The translations under genes and the position numbers were made by a program. Below, piece after piece: positions 44,470 to 53,859 of a DNA stretch of 64,000 nucleotides. Where the stretch lies: NCBI RefSeq assembly GCF_009932555.1, contig NZ_BLJO01000008.1, forward strand, positions 120,644-184,643. The letters run 5' to 3'. This DNA is from Steroidobacter agaridevorans (GTDB taxonomy: Bacteria > Pseudomonadota > Gammaproteobacteria > Steroidobacterales > Steroidobacteraceae). Under the pieces are notes generated by a model. That model had not been told where the DNA came from, did not search any database, and saw nothing but the letters and a program-made list of their open reading frames with translations. The first letter of the stretch is position 1. Every line of letters starts with the position of its first letter.

Positions 44470-45042
44470 ATGGTCAACGATCTGGCGGATCCCCGCCCCG
44501 TCTACATCATCGATGCACGCGACCGCATCGTGTTCGTCAATCCCGCGTGGAGCCGTTTCATGGCGCCGGCGCGCGGCCACGGACCGGGCTTGTCCGAAGT
44601 GCTCGGCCGCCCCATCTGGAATCGCATTCCCGAGGGCGTCGTGCGGCAGCTGTGGGAATTGCTCTACGCCCGCGTGCGAGCGGCAGGCGGCAGTGTGTTC
44701 GTGCCGACGCGCGCCGATCGGGTCGACGAGCGCCGGCTCATCGATATCGAGCTGACGCCGCTGGCCGACGGCTCCATCCGTCACGTGTGCGAGCCGGTGT
44801 GGAGCGAGGCGCGACCGGCGGTGGCTTTGCTCGATCCGGCCTATCCGCGCGATGAGCGCAGCCTGCGTTGTTGTATGTGGTGCCGGCGGATCCAGGTTCG
44901 TCTGGGGGCCTGGGAGGAGATCGAGGACGCGCAGCAGACGCTGGCGATCGCGGCCGAAAGCTCCTTGCCGCGGCTCGAGCCCGGGGCCTGCAGCACGTGC
45001 AAGCAGTCGCTGCTGAAGACTTTTCCAGCACGCGTTGCCTGA
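44470..45042 (+). CDS. PAS-domain protein with C-terminal cysteine pairs
   Basis: A 190-residue cytoplasmic protein. Residues 1-110 form a PAS fold (VYIIDARDRIVFVNPAWSRF, then LIDIELTPLADGSIRHVCEP). The C-terminus carries RCCMWCRR (Cys near 136-140) and CSTCKQ (Cys near 176-179), a paired-CxxC layout like that in PAS-associated signalling proteins that end CxxCKxI...CPxC. It probably binds a metal and/or senses redox state. No output domain such as kinase or GGDEF is attached, so it would act through a partner. It lies 57 bases upstream of ppc; co-transcription is possible. Confidence 0.75.
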   Translation: MVNDLADPRPVYIIDARDRIVFVNPAWSRFMAPARGHGPGLSEVLGRPIWNRIPEGVVRQLWELLYARVRAAGGSVFVPTRADRVDERRLIDIELTPLADGSIRHVCEPVWSEARPAVALLDPAYPRDERSLRCCMWCRRIQVRLGAWEEIEDAQQTLAIAAESSLPRLEPGACSTCKQSLLKTFPARVA

Positions 45043-45099
45043 TGCCAACAGCGTTTTGAGCGCCGGGGCCGGGCATCCCTGCTAAACTCCGCGCCCCTT

Positions 45100-47817
45100 A
45101 TGCCTCGCTCCGACATCAGCTTTCCGCAAAAAGACGCCGAGCTGCGGGAAGACGTCCACATGCTCGGCGGGTTGGTCGGCCAGGTCATTCGCGAGCAGGG
45201 CGGCGACGTTCTGTTCGAAGCTGTGGAAAGCGACCGGCAATCGGCCATCGCGCGCCGCGAAGGCGACACGGCCAGCGGCCATGAGTTGACCGAGCGGACC
45301 CGCAACGTGCCGCCGGAACAGGCACGCGACCTGGTGCGTGGCTTCTCGACCTGGTTCGAGATGGTCAACATGGCGGAGAAGGTCCATCGCATCCGCCGCC
45401 GCCGCCAGTATTTCAACGAAGGCAAGATCCAGCCCAGCGGCATCATCGAAGCCGTCAACAAGCTCAAGGCGCAGGGCCTGTCGCTGGAGGACGTCTGGCG
45501 CCTGATGCTGCAGATGTGGGTCGAGCCGGTGTTCACGGCGCATCCCACCGAATCCACCCGCCGCACCATCCTGCGCAAGCAACAGAAGATCGCCAAACTG
45601 CTGTTGCAACGGCTGGGCCTGCCACGCAGCGCCAACGAGACGCGCGTGCTGTGGGATCGGATCCGGAACGAGATCACTTCGGGCTGGCAGACGGCGGAGA
45701 ATTCACGCGAGCGCCTGACGGTCGCCGACGAGCGCGAGCACGTGCTGTTCTTCATCGCCGAAGTGCTCTACAAGATCGTGCCGACCTTCTATGAAGAGAT
45801 CCAGGCGGCGCTCGAGCAGGCTTACGGGCCGGAAGCGCGCGAGCGCGAATTGCCGGAGATCCTGCGTTTCGGCTCCTGGGTCGGCGGCGATATGGACGGC
45901 AATCCCGACGTGCATGCCAAGACGCTGCGCGAGACATTGGCGCGTCATCAGCAGGTCATCGTCAACAACTACTTCCTGGAATGTAAAAGCCTCGCCGAAA
46001 CGTTGTCACAGAGCGCATCGCGCGTCGGGATCTCGCCGGAGCTGACGGCGCGCCTCGACCAATATTCGGTGCTGCTGCCTTCGGGCGGAGCCGGCCTGTC
46101 GCCGGCTCGCCATGACCGCATGCCTTATCGCGTATTTCTCGGGCAGGTGATGGAGCGGTTGCGCGCCACTTACGAGGGACGCGCCAATCATTACGAGAAC
46201 GTCAACGAATTCCTCGGCGACATCAATCTGATCGCCGACAGCCTGCGCACCAACCACGGCGAACATGCCGGCTTGTTTCAGGTGCGTCGGCTGATCCGTC
46301 GGATTCGAACGTTTGGTTTTCATCTGGCCACGCTGGATATCCGCCAGAACGCCGCCGCGCATCGGGCCGTCATCGCCCAGGGATTCAACGATGCCGGCTG
46401 GGCGAGCCGCACCAGTGCGGAGCGCACCGATCGTTTGCGAGATGCGCTCGAGCGGGACGAAGGTCCCAGCAACGTGCTCGACGCGAGCGGCAAGCGCAGC
46501 CTGTGGGTGCTCGAAGCGCTGGCGCATTGCCGTCATCGCTATGGCGACGAGGCGATCGGCGCCTATGTGGTGAGCTCGACCCAGGGCATCGACGACGTGC
46601 TGTCCCTGCTGTTGCTGGCGCGCTGGGCCGATACCGCCGACCGTCGCAGCGGCGACGTGCCGACCGATGTCGCGCCGATGTTCGAATCGGCCGAGTCGCT
46701 GCAACGCTGCGGCGAGATGATGAAGCAGTTGTTCGAAGAGCCGGTTTACAAACGTCACCTCAAAGGACGCGCCAATCATCAGTACGTGATGATCGGCTAT
46801 TCGGCCAGCAACAAGGAAAGCGGTATCGTGCGCGCCCGCTGGCTGATCCGTCAGGCGCAGGAGTCGTTGTTCGCGGCGGCCGACGCCGCCGGCATCGAAT
46901 TGACACTTTTTCACGGTCAGGCCGACGGCATCGATCGCGGCGGCGGGCGCACCGAAGTGCTGGTCCGGAGCGCTCCGAACGGCGCGCGTCGTGGACGGTT
47001 GCGCATCACCGAGCAGGGCGAGTTGATCAACGAGAAATACGGCCTGCGCCCGATCGCCCTGCGCGTGTTCGAGCAGGCGTTCAATGCCTTGTCGTTGTCC
47101 CGCGCGGGCGTGATGCCGCCGGAGCGGGTCGAGCCGGCCTGGCGCGAGGCGCTGGAGCTGATGAGCAAGGAAAGCTCGCGCGTGTATCGCGGCCTGGTGT
47201 TCGACGATCCGGAGTTCCACGACTTCTTCTGTCAACTCACGCCCATCGATGTGATCGAGCGCATGCAGCTCGGCTCGCGTCCGGTCTCGCGCCTGGACCG
47301 GGTCGGCATCGGCGCCATCCGTTCCATCCCCTGGTGGCACGCCTGGTCGCAGTGTCGTTACATGATGCCCGGCTGGTTCGGCGCCGGCTCGGCGCTGGCG
47401 CTGGCGTCACGCACGCTCGGCGACGCTGTCCTGCGAGACATGCACGAGCACTGGTTTTTCTTCACGAATCTTGTCGATGACATCGAGTTGTCGCTGGCGC
47501 GCGCGGACCTGGACATCGCGCGGGCTTACGAGCAACTGGTGGATGAAAAATATCGTCGTTTCATTCCCATCCTGCGCGCCGAATACGATCTGGCGCGCCA
47601 GCAGGTGCTGAACATCCGTTGCTGCCAGCAGTTGCTGGAGGGCGCCTCGACGGTCCAGCGCTCGATCATGCTGCGTAACCCGTACATCGATCCGATGCAT
47701 CTGACGCAGGTGGATCTGTTACGGCGCTGGCGCGCCGGCAAACGGGAAGATCGGGAGCTGTTGTCGGCGTTGCTGGCGACAGTCAGCGGCATCGGTCAGG
47801 CCCTGCAGGGCGCGTGA
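45100..47817 (+). CDS. ppc: Phosphoenolpyruvate carboxylase
   Basis: A 905-residue enzyme that makes oxaloacetate from phosphoenolpyruvate and bicarbonate, replenishing the TCA cycle. The catalytic motifs are present: FTAHPTESTRR with the essential His near residue 148, VGGDMDGNPDVHAKT, VMIGYSASNKESG, and FHGQADGIDRGGGRTE in place of the usual FHGRGGxxGRGGGP. In that last motif one Arg of the typical RGG is replaced by Gln-Ala, which is unusual. The C-terminus RNPYIDPMHLTQVDLLRRWR is the normal allosteric (aspartate) region. Length matches the family. Confidence 0.95.
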   Translation: MPRSDISFPQKDAELREDVHMLGGLVGQVIREQGGDVLFEAVESDRQSAIARREGDTASGHELTERTRNVPPEQARDLVRGFSTWFEMVNMAEKVHRIRRRRQYFNEGKIQPSGIIEAVNKLKAQGLSLEDVWRLMLQMWVEPVFTAHPTESTRRTILRKQQKIAKLLLQRLGLPRSANETRVLWDRIRNEITSGWQTAENSRERLTVADEREHVLFFIAEVLYKIVPTFYEEIQAALEQAYGPEARERELPEILRFGSWVGGDMDGNPDVHAKTLRETLARHQQVIVNNYFLECKSLAETLSQSASRVGISPELTARLDQYSVLLPSGGAGLSPARHDRMPYRVFLGQVMERLRATYEGRANHYENVNEFLGDINLIADSLRTNHGEHAGLFQVRRLIRRIRTFGFHLATLDIRQNAAAHRAVIAQGFNDAGWASRTSAERTDRLRDALERDEGPSNVLDASGKRSLWVLEALAHCRHRYGDEAIGAYVVSSTQGIDDVLSLLLLARWADTADRRSGDVPTDVAPMFESAESLQRCGEMMKQLFEEPVYKRHLKGRANHQYVMIGYSASNKESGIVRARWLIRQAQESLFAAADAAGIELTLFHGQADGIDRGGGRTEVLVRSAPNGARRGRLRITEQGELINEKYGLRPIALRVFEQAFNALSLSRAGVMPPERVEPAWREALELMSKESSRVYRGLVFDDPEFHDFFCQLTPIDVIERMQLGSRPVSRLDRVGIGAIRSIPWWHAWSQCRYMMPGWFGAGSALALASRTLGDAVLRDMHEHWFFFTNLVDDIELSLARADLDIARAYEQLVDEKYRRFIPILRAEYDLARQQVLNIRCCQQLLEGASTVQRSIMLRNPYIDPMHLTQVDLLRRWRAGKREDRELLSALLATVSGIGQALQGA

Positions 47818-47835
47818 CGCCGGCGCGCGGACGAC

Positions 47836-48048
47836 TCAGTTCGTCTGCCTGTTCAGATAGGGCAGCAGCCACTCCACGATGACATCGTGATCGACCTGAT
47901 CCCGCTCGCGGTGGCGCGCGAACATCTCCGGCTGGTCCTGTAACAGTCTGAAGGCGAAGGCCACCGCATCGGTCGCGTGCAGCCGGCGCGATTCCGGCAA
48001 CCGGAACCACTCTTCGATGACGCGGGCTTGGGCTTCTGGTTGTTGCAT
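47836..48048 (-). CDS. Small hypothetical protein
   Basis: A 70-residue soluble protein beginning MQQPEAQARVIEEWFRLPES and ending WLLPYLNRQTN. It is helical, with several Trp and Arg residues and no membrane segment or cysteine. No family is recognised. The stop is 18 bases past the ppc stop on the opposite strand. The composition and a sensible start suggest a real gene, but there is no further support. Confidence 0.55.
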   Translation of the reverse strand: MQQPEAQARVIEEWFRLPESRRLHATDAVAFAFRLLQDQPEMFARHRERDQVDHDVIVEWLLPYLNRQTN

Positions 48049-48448
48049 GCGGCGCTCCCCGGAGCGCGCCGGAACATAGCAGCCCGTTTTTCTCGCCGCA
48101 TCAGTTTTTTTCTTTCCACCCTCACAGGCCCGCGTGGTCGCGAAACGTCACTTGCAATTCGCGGCGTGCAAACAGGCAGATAGCGTGTGGCGCGTAACAA
48201 ATGGACAAAATTTGTCAGGTACGGCGCCGGCGAGACGCGTTCGGCCGACCCAGAAAACACGGCAAATTCTCGCGCAGAAACATTCACGCCGCGTTCAGCG
48301 TTTGCTTCGATGATTGCATAACGCACTGAAGTGTCGAGGAGCGCATGTTTGCAACATTGTTAGGTGCGATGTTCTATTCAAAGGCGATTGCTTGCGGCAG
48401 AATCCGCGTCCTTCCTAATCACTTCGGCAAACCCGAATTGGCACGTCA
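48049..48448. other. Intergenic region upstream of the MarR gene
   Basis: A 400-base stretch without a convincing gene. It contains the dyad GACAAA-A-TTTGTC at 48204-48216, flanked by ACAAAT at 48197-48202, which is AT-rich and of the size MarR proteins favour. The dyad is more than 230 bases before the MarR start, so if it is an operator the MarR mRNA has a long leader, or it serves the opposite direction. Otherwise nothing stands out. Confidence 0.5.
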
Positions 48449-49012
48449 GTGAAAGCTTCGCAGAAGAAGCCGCGTGAGCGGTCGACAAGCAAAACAACCT
48501 CGCCCTGGACGGCGGTGTCGCGCAGCGGCTCGCATCTGAACGTGGAGGACTTCCTCACGTTTCGATTGACGCGCCTGTCGAACGCCTTGCGCACCAATCT
48601 CACCAAGCCCTATCTCGAACAATTCGATCTGAGCTTGCCGGAGTGGCGCTTGCTGGCCCTGGTGGCGCGCTTCGCGCCGATGCGCTTCTCGGAAGTGACG
48701 GCCCGCAGCGGCATGGACAAGGGCCAGGTGAGCCGGACCTTGCGAGTCATGGCGACGCGCGGACTGACCAAAACCAAAACCATCAAGGAGCGCGGCTCGC
48801 GCTCGACCGAAGCGCTGGCGGCGCCGGTGATGGTTTCCATCACGCCCAAAGGCACGTCGTTGTACAAGGCGGTGCTGCCCGTGGCGCGCAAACGTCAGGC
48901 GGACATGCTGCTGACCTTGAACGAAGCGGAGCGCTCGTCGCTTTATTCCATCATCGACAAGCTGTCGGCCACCATCGGCAACGGCGGCGAAAGCGTCGGC
49001 GACGCCGAATAG
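48449..49012 (+). CDS. MarR-family transcriptional regulator
   Basis: A 187-residue regulator with a GTG start. A basic 30-residue tail (KASQKKPRERSTSKTTSPWT) precedes the MarR winged-helix domain: LSLPEWRLLALVARFAPMRF, SEVTARSGMDKGQVSRTLRV and the wing RGSRSTEALAAPVMVSITPK. The C-terminal helix supports dimerisation. It lies between a long upstream leader and the convergent folD gene. Ligand and targets unknown; an upstream AT-rich dyad at 48204 is a candidate autoregulatory site. Confidence 0.9.
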   Translation: MKASQKKPRERSTSKTTSPWTAVSRSGSHLNVEDFLTFRLTRLSNALRTNLTKPYLEQFDLSLPEWRLLALVARFAPMRFSEVTARSGMDKGQVSRTLRVMATRGLTKTKTIKERGSRSTEALAAPVMVSITPKGTSLYKAVLPVARKRQADMLLTLNEAERSSLYSIIDKLSATIGNGGESVGDAE

Positions 49013-49092
49013 ATTTATTTTTGGAGTGATTGCCGGGAAATGCGCGGCCGTGCGGCCGCGCATGACGTTAGCGCCCGATTAATTCAGGCTGA

Positions 49093-49986
49093 TCATTTTA
49101 ATCCGATCAGGGGGCCGAGCGCGCCGGCTCGGGTGCGGATCGCGGCGTTCACCGTATTCATCAGCAGACAGGCGATGGTCATCGGCCCGACGCCGCCAGG
49201 CACGGGCGTGATTGCACCCGCATGTGACAGCGCCGCGTCGAAATCGACATCGCCCACCAGTTTGTTCTTGCCATCGGGGCCGGCGACGCGATTGATGCCC
49301 ACGTCGATGACGATGGCCCCGGTGCGGATCCAGTCGCCCGCGATCGCTTTCGGCCGTCCGATCGCCGCCACCAGAATCTCGGCCTCGCGGCAGAGCTGTG
49401 GCAGATCGCGCGTGCGCGAGTGGGCAATCGTTACAGTGCAGTCGTTTTGTAACAGCAGTTGCGCCATGGGCTTGCCGACGATGTTGGAGCGTCCCACCAC
49501 GACGGCGCGTTTGCCGGCAAGCTCTCGGGTCGCTTCACGAATCAGGATCAAACAGCCGAGCGGTGTACACGGCACGGTTGCGTCCTGGCCGAGCGCCAGC
49601 CGGCCGGCATTGACCGCATGAAAGCCGTCGACATCCTTGGCCGGATCGATGGCGGCGAGCACCGCTGCGCTGTCCACGCCGGCCGGCAGCGGTAACTGCA
49701 CCAGGATGCCGTGCACGTCGCTGCGCGCATTCAATTGCTCCACCAGCGCAATCAACTCCGAGGTGCTGGCGGTCGCCGGCAGGCGATGATCGAAATGCTT
49801 CAGGCCCGCGGCGGCGGCTTGTTTGGTCTTGCTGCCGACATACACCTGGCTGGCCGGATCGTCGCCGACCAGCACGACGGCGAGGCCGGGAATCACACCA
49901 TGCCTGGCGAGCTCGGCGGTACGGGCGGCAACGCGCTCGCGCAGCCGTTCGGCGACGGCGCGGCCATCGATCAAAGTGGCGGTCAT
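49093..49986 (-). CDS. folD: Methylenetetrahydrofolate dehydrogenase/cyclohydrolase (first copy)
   Basis: A 297-residue bifunctional enzyme that converts 5,10-methylene-THF to 10-formyl-THF with NADP. The catalytic Lys is in [18 protein letters not shown]. The family signatures are [41 protein letters not shown] and [16 protein letters not shown]. It starts 15 bases after the matB stop, so it is probably co-transcribed with matB. A second folD at 57559-58443 lies in the purU unit; both look intact. Confidence 0.95.
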   Translation of the reverse strand: MTATLIDGRAVAERLRERVAARTAELARHGVIPGLAVVLVGDDPASQVYVGSKTKQAAAAGLKHFDHRLPATASTSELIALVEQLNARSDVHGILVQLPLPAGVDSAAVLAAIDPAKDVDGFHAVNAGRLALGQDATVPCTPLGCLILIREATRELAGKRAVVVGRSNIVGKPMAQLLLQNDCTVTIAHSRTRDLPQLCREAEILVAAIGRPKAIAGDWIRTGAIVIDVGINRVAGPDGKNKLVGDVDFDAALSHAGAITPVPGGVGPMTIACLLMNTVNAAIRTRAGALGPLIGLK

Positions 49987-50001
49987 GCTCGGGATTCCTG
50001 A

Positions 50002-51528
50002 TTAGTTATAAAGATCACGATAGCGCTCGCGCAGGGCGCTCTTCTGCACTTTGCCCATGGTGTTACGAGGCAGCTCGTCGACGAACACGATGCGCTTGGG
50101 CAATTTGAATTTGGCGAGCCGCTGCTCGAGCGCGTTGCGGATTTCGGTCTCCTGCAACGTCTGATTCTTATTGGGCACCACGACGGCGGTGACGCCTTCG
50201 CCGAAATCCGGATGCGGCACGCCGATGACGGCGCTTTCGTTCACGCCCGGCAGCGCATCGATTTCCAGCTCGACCTCGATGGGATAGACGTTGTAGCCGC
50301 CGGTGATGATCAGATCCTTGCCGCGGCCGACGATGTAGACATAGCCCTGCGCATCGCGCTTGCCGAGATCGCCTGTGATGAAGAAACCGTCCTTGCGAAA
50401 TTCGGCCGCGGTTTTCTCCGGCATGCGCCAGTAACCGGAGAAGACATTGGGGCCGCGGACCTCGATCATGCCGATGGCGTCGGCTTCGGTCAGTGGCGCG
50501 CCGCTGTCCGGATCCGTGATGCGCACTTCGACGCCGGGCAGCGCCGGTCCGACCGATCCGGGGATGCGACGGCCCTGGTACGGATTGGAGGTGTTCATCA
50601 GCGTCTCGCTCATGCCGTACCGTTCCAGGATGGCGTGGCCGGTACGCGCCTGGAATTCCCGATGCGTCTCGGCCAGCAGCGGCGCCGAGCCCGAAACAAA
50701 CAAGCGCACATTGCCGACTGCGTCCCGATGCAAGCCGGGATGTTGTAACAAGCGTGTGTAAAACGTCGGCACGCCCATCATCACGGTGGCTCGAGGCAGC
50801 AGCCGCACGACCTGGTCCGCATCGAACTTGGACAGGAACAGCATCGAGCTGCCGGACGCCAGCACGGTGTTGATGGCCACGAACAAGCCGTGTACGTGAA
50901 AGATGGGCAGCGCATGTAACAACACATCGCTGGAGCTGAAACGCCATGCGTGCGCCAGTGTCAGCGCATTGGATGACAGATTCGCCCGCGTCAGCATCGC
51001 GCCCTTGGAGCGGCCGGTGGTTCCAGAGGTGTAGAGCAATGCCGCCAGCGTGGCCGGAGCGTGCGCCGAGCTTTCAGGCGCGGTGCCGGCGATATCGAGC
51101 AGCGAGCCGCCGCCGCGATCGTCCAATGTTTCTACGTGCTTGACGCCGCAGGTCGCCGCGATCGCTTGCACTGGCTGGCGATCGGCTGGCCGCACGACCG
51201 CGACGGTCGGGGCAGCGTCGCCGAGAAAATACTCGAGCTCGGCGAAGGTGTAAGCGGTGTTGAGAGGAACGAACGTCGCGCCGAGGTGCAGACAGGCGAG
51301 ATACAGCGCGATCGCTTCGGGGGATTTCTCGACCTGGGCGACGACGCGGTCTCCCGGCTTCACTTCGAGCGCCGTGAGAGAGCCCGCGAGCCGCCGGGTC
51401 AGCGCGGCCATTTGACCATAATTCAGTCGACGCCCCTCGCCAGTCTCCAGCAGGAGGCGCTCGGGGTCGCTGGCGGCAACGGTTTCCAGCCACCGTGACG
51501 GAGCGTCGGTGGCAGCGGCATTCGACAT
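50002..51528 (-). CDS. matB: Malonyl-CoA synthetase
   Basis: A 508-residue ANL-superfamily acyl-CoA synthetase. The AMP-binding motifs are LLYTSGTTGRSKGAM (near 165-180), ERYGMSETLMNTSNPYQGRR (A5) and ITGDLGKRDAQGYVYIVGRG KDLI (A7/A8); the catalytic Lys is in RNTMGKVQKSALR. YGMxETLMNTSNPY together with PGSVGPALPGVEVRI is typical of MatB, which activates malonate to malonyl-CoA using ATP. No malonyl-CoA decarboxylase (matA) is next to it, so malonyl-CoA may feed fatty-acid or polyketide synthesis. Substrate choice among short dicarboxylates is not proven. Confidence 0.87.
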   Translation of the reverse strand: MSNAAATDAPSRWLETVAASDPERLLLETGEGRRLNYGQMAALTRRLAGSLTALEVKPGDRVVAQVEKSPEAIALYLACLHLGATFVPLNTAYTFAELEYFLGDAAPTVAVVRPADRQPVQAIAATCGVKHVETLDDRGGGSLLDIAGTAPESSAHAPATLAALLYTSGTTGRSKGAMLTRANLSSNALTLAHAWRFSSSDVLLHALPIFHVHGLFVAINTVLASGSSMLFLSKFDADQVVRLLPRATVMMGVPTFYTRLLQHPGLHRDAVGNVRLFVSGSAPLLAETHREFQARTGHAILERYGMSETLMNTSNPYQGRRIPGSVGPALPGVEVRITDPDSGAPLTEADAIGMIEVRGPNVFSGYWRMPEKTAAEFRKDGFFITGDLGKRDAQGYVYIVGRGKDLIITGGYNVYPIEVELEIDALPGVNESAVIGVPHPDFGEGVTAVVVPNKNQTLQETEIRNALEQRLAKFKLPKRIVFVDELPRNTMGKVQKSALRERYRDLYN

Positions 51529-51575
51529 CGGCGGGTCTCATAGGCGCGGATCGAGGCGCCGATGATATCCGAGGC

Positions 51576-52688
51576 TTACGCCCGGCTGGAGACGGCGCGC
51601 TTCTCTTCGTACATGGCGGCGTCGGCGCGCGCCAGCAGCGACTCGAGGTCTTCTTCGGTGGGGATGTCGACCAGCGTCATGCCGACGCTGATGTTCAGCG
51701 GATACGGCCGACGATGGGCCTGATTGAAGATCTGCAGATGATCGCGCAGCCGGCTGGCCAGCGCGTGCAGGTCCTGAGTGGAATGCACGTGCGCCATGGC
51801 GACGAATTCGTCGCCGCCGATGCGCGCCAGGATGTCCGAGCTGCGAAATGTATCGCGCAACACTTCCGCGGTATCGCGCAACGCCTGGTCGCCGGCCTGA
51901 TGGCCGAGCGTGTCGTTGATGCGCTTCAGGCCGTTCAGGTCCATGAAAAACAGCCCCATCGCGTAATGCTCGCGCTGGGCGACCTTCAGCGCCTGCTGGG
52001 CCAGCTCGAAAAAGCCGCGGCGATTGCGCAGCTGGGTGAGCTCATCGATCAGCGACAGGTTCTGCAACAGCTCGGCGCTTCGGCGCAGCTCTTCCTCGCG
52101 CTCGCGGACTTGCTGCTCGGAGCGGTGCTTGTGAATCGCGACCTCGATTGCACAGCGCAGCTCGTCTTCCTGGAACGGCTTGATGAGATAACCGAGCGGA
52201 CCGGTCAGCACCGCGCGCTGCAATGTCTCGCTGTCGCGATGACCGGTGAGAAAGATGATGGGCACATGGGCGTGCTCGTGCATCAGGCGCGCGGCTTGGA
52301 TGCCGTCGATCTCGCCACGCAGGCTGACGTCCATGACGACCAGCTCGGGCTGCAATTGCGTCGCCATGGCCACGGCCTGAGCGCCTTCGCTGGCCACGCC
52401 GCTGATGCGGTAGCCGAGGCGCGTGAGGGCTTCCATGAGGTCCTGCGCGACGATGCCCTCGTCCTCGACGATGAGGATCGACGCCGGGTGCGGCTCGGTC
52501 CCGGCGCCCGCGCCACGGCCAGTCGAGCCGTCGTCATCCGACGACGAGCCCTGCCCGGTCGAGCGATCGAAGCGGCTGCGAGGCTCCACGTTGATCAATC
52601 CGTCACTCCCCTTCGGGCGGGGACCCCGCCTTGGATAGCTCCGATAACGCTTGAACCGACCTACGGGTTCACCGCCGAATCCATTCAT
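51576..52688 (-). CDS. Response-regulator diguanylate cyclase (REC-GGDEF)
   Basis: A 370-residue cytoplasmic protein. A variable 66-residue N-terminus precedes a receiver domain (about 68-185; ILIVEDEGIVAQDL, phosphoacceptor Asp in ELVVMDVSLRG, Lys in GYLIKPF). A coiled helix (about 190-215) then leads to a GGDEF domain (about 215-365). The active site is ARIGGDEFVAMA and the inhibitory I-site RSSD is five residues before it, so it should make c-di-GMP and be product-inhibited. No cognate histidine kinase gene is near. It is an obvious candidate source of the ligand for the riboswitch at 29745, though other cyclases will exist in the genome. Confidence 0.92.
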   Translation of the reverse strand: MNGFGGEPVGRFKRYRSYPRRGPRPKGSDGLINVEPRSRFDRSTGQGSSSDDDGSTGRGAGAGTEPHPASILIVEDEGIVAQDLMEALTRLGYRISGVASEGAQAVAMATQLQPELVVMDVSLRGEIDGIQAARLMHEHAHVPIIFLTGHRDSETLQRAVLTGPLGYLIKPFQEDELRCAIEVAIHKHRSEQQVREREEELRRSAELLQNLSLIDELTQLRNRRGFFELAQQALKVAQREHYAMGLFFMDLNGLKRINDTLGHQAGDQALRDTAEVLRDTFRSSDILARIGGDEFVAMAHVHSTQDLHALASRLRDHLQIFNQAHRRPYPLNISVGMTLVDIPTEEDLESLLARADAAMYEEKRAVSSRA

Positions 52689-52842
52689 TGCGCCATTCGT
52701 CGGCCCGTTCGTCGGGCGGGCCCGCTGGAAGTGTCAGGTAGTAGGACGGGCAGCGGACGCCTACAATCGCGGCGGCTCGCCAGTGTGCCCAGTCGCCACT
52801 TGCCGACGTGAGCCAATACATTCAAGGCAGGAGAACAAGCGT

Positions 52843-53814
52843 TTGATTCAGCATGCACAGGCCGGTGGACGGGCCCTGATCTGCGGCTCGGTGGCGTTCG
52901 ACACCATCATGGTGTTCGAGGACCGGTTCCGGAATCACATCCTGCCCGACAAGATTCACATGCTGAACGTGTCGTTCCTGGTGCCGCAGATGCGCCGCGA
53001 ATTCGGCGGCTGCGGCGGCAACATCGCCTATAACCTCAAGCTGCTGGGCGATACGGGATACCTCATGGCGACGGTCGGCCGCGATGCCGGCTTATACCTG
53101 GAATGGATGCAGCAGAACGGCATCCCGACGGACTACGTGCGGGTGCTCGAGAGCGAGCACACCGCGCAGGGCTTCGTGACGACCGACCTCGATGACAATC
53201 AGATCTGGGCCTTTCACCCGGGCGCCATGCAGCACTCGCATGTCAATGAAGTGTCGCAGGCCGCGCGGCAGGCCGAGCAGCCGATCAAAGTCGGCATCGT
53301 CGCGCCCGACGGCCGTGACGGCATGATCCAGCACGCCGCCCAGTTCGCGGCCGCCGGCATTCCATTTATTTTCGATCTCGGTCAGGCCATGCCGCTGTTC
53401 GATGGCGAGCACTTGAAGACCTTCATCTCCCAGGCCACTTATCTGGCGTTGAACGACTACGAGTGGCAGGTGGTCCAGCAGCGCACCGGCTGGAGCGAAG
53501 CCCAAATACTCAACCACGTCCAGGCGCTGATCGTCACGCGGGGCGCGGAGGGCTCGGAGATTCATACGCGAGAAGGCAAAATCGTCATTCCGCCGGCCAA
53601 ACCGAAGGCCGTGGTCGATCCCACGGGATGCGGCGACGCCTATCGGGCGGGTCTGCTGCACGGTCTCCTGCACGGCCGGGACTGGCAGACCACCGGGCGC
53701 ATCGCCTCGTTGTTGGGCGCGATCAAGATCGAAGCCCGCGGCACGCAGAACCATCGGTTCACGCGCGACGAATTTGCTACCCGCTATCGGGAGAATTTTG
53801 GCACCCCACTGTAA
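52843..53814 (+). CDS. PfkB-family kinase, probably adenosine kinase
   Basis: A 323-residue ribokinase-fold enzyme. It starts at TTG 52843, preceded by AGGAG eight bases upstream; the longer open frame upstream is not conserved-looking. Features: GSVAFDTIMVFEDRF near the N-terminus, FGGCGGNIAYNLKLLG (Gly-Gly hinge) and the ATP/anion-hole motif VDPTGCGDAYRAGLL with the catalytic Asp near 268. The neighbours metK and ahcY make the methyl cycle: AhcY releases adenosine, and this kinase would turn it into AMP to pull the reaction forward. Sugar kinase activity cannot be excluded on sequence alone. Confidence 0.85.
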   Translation: MIQHAQAGGRALICGSVAFDTIMVFEDRFRNHILPDKIHMLNVSFLVPQMRREFGGCGGNIAYNLKLLGDTGYLMATVGRDAGLYLEWMQQNGIPTDYVRVLESEHTAQGFVTTDLDDNQIWAFHPGAMQHSHVNEVSQAARQAEQPIKVGIVAPDGRDGMIQHAAQFAAAGIPFIFDLGQAMPLFDGEHLKTFISQATYLALNDYEWQVVQQRTGWSEAQILNHVQALIVTRGAEGSEIHTREGKIVIPPAKPKAVVDPTGCGDAYRAGLLHGLLHGRDWQTTGRIASLLGAIKIEARGTQNHRFTRDEFATRYRENFGTPL

Positions 53815-53859
53815 CCATCGGCGGGTTAGCATCCGGCTTCAAGTCAAAGGACCTTCTTA

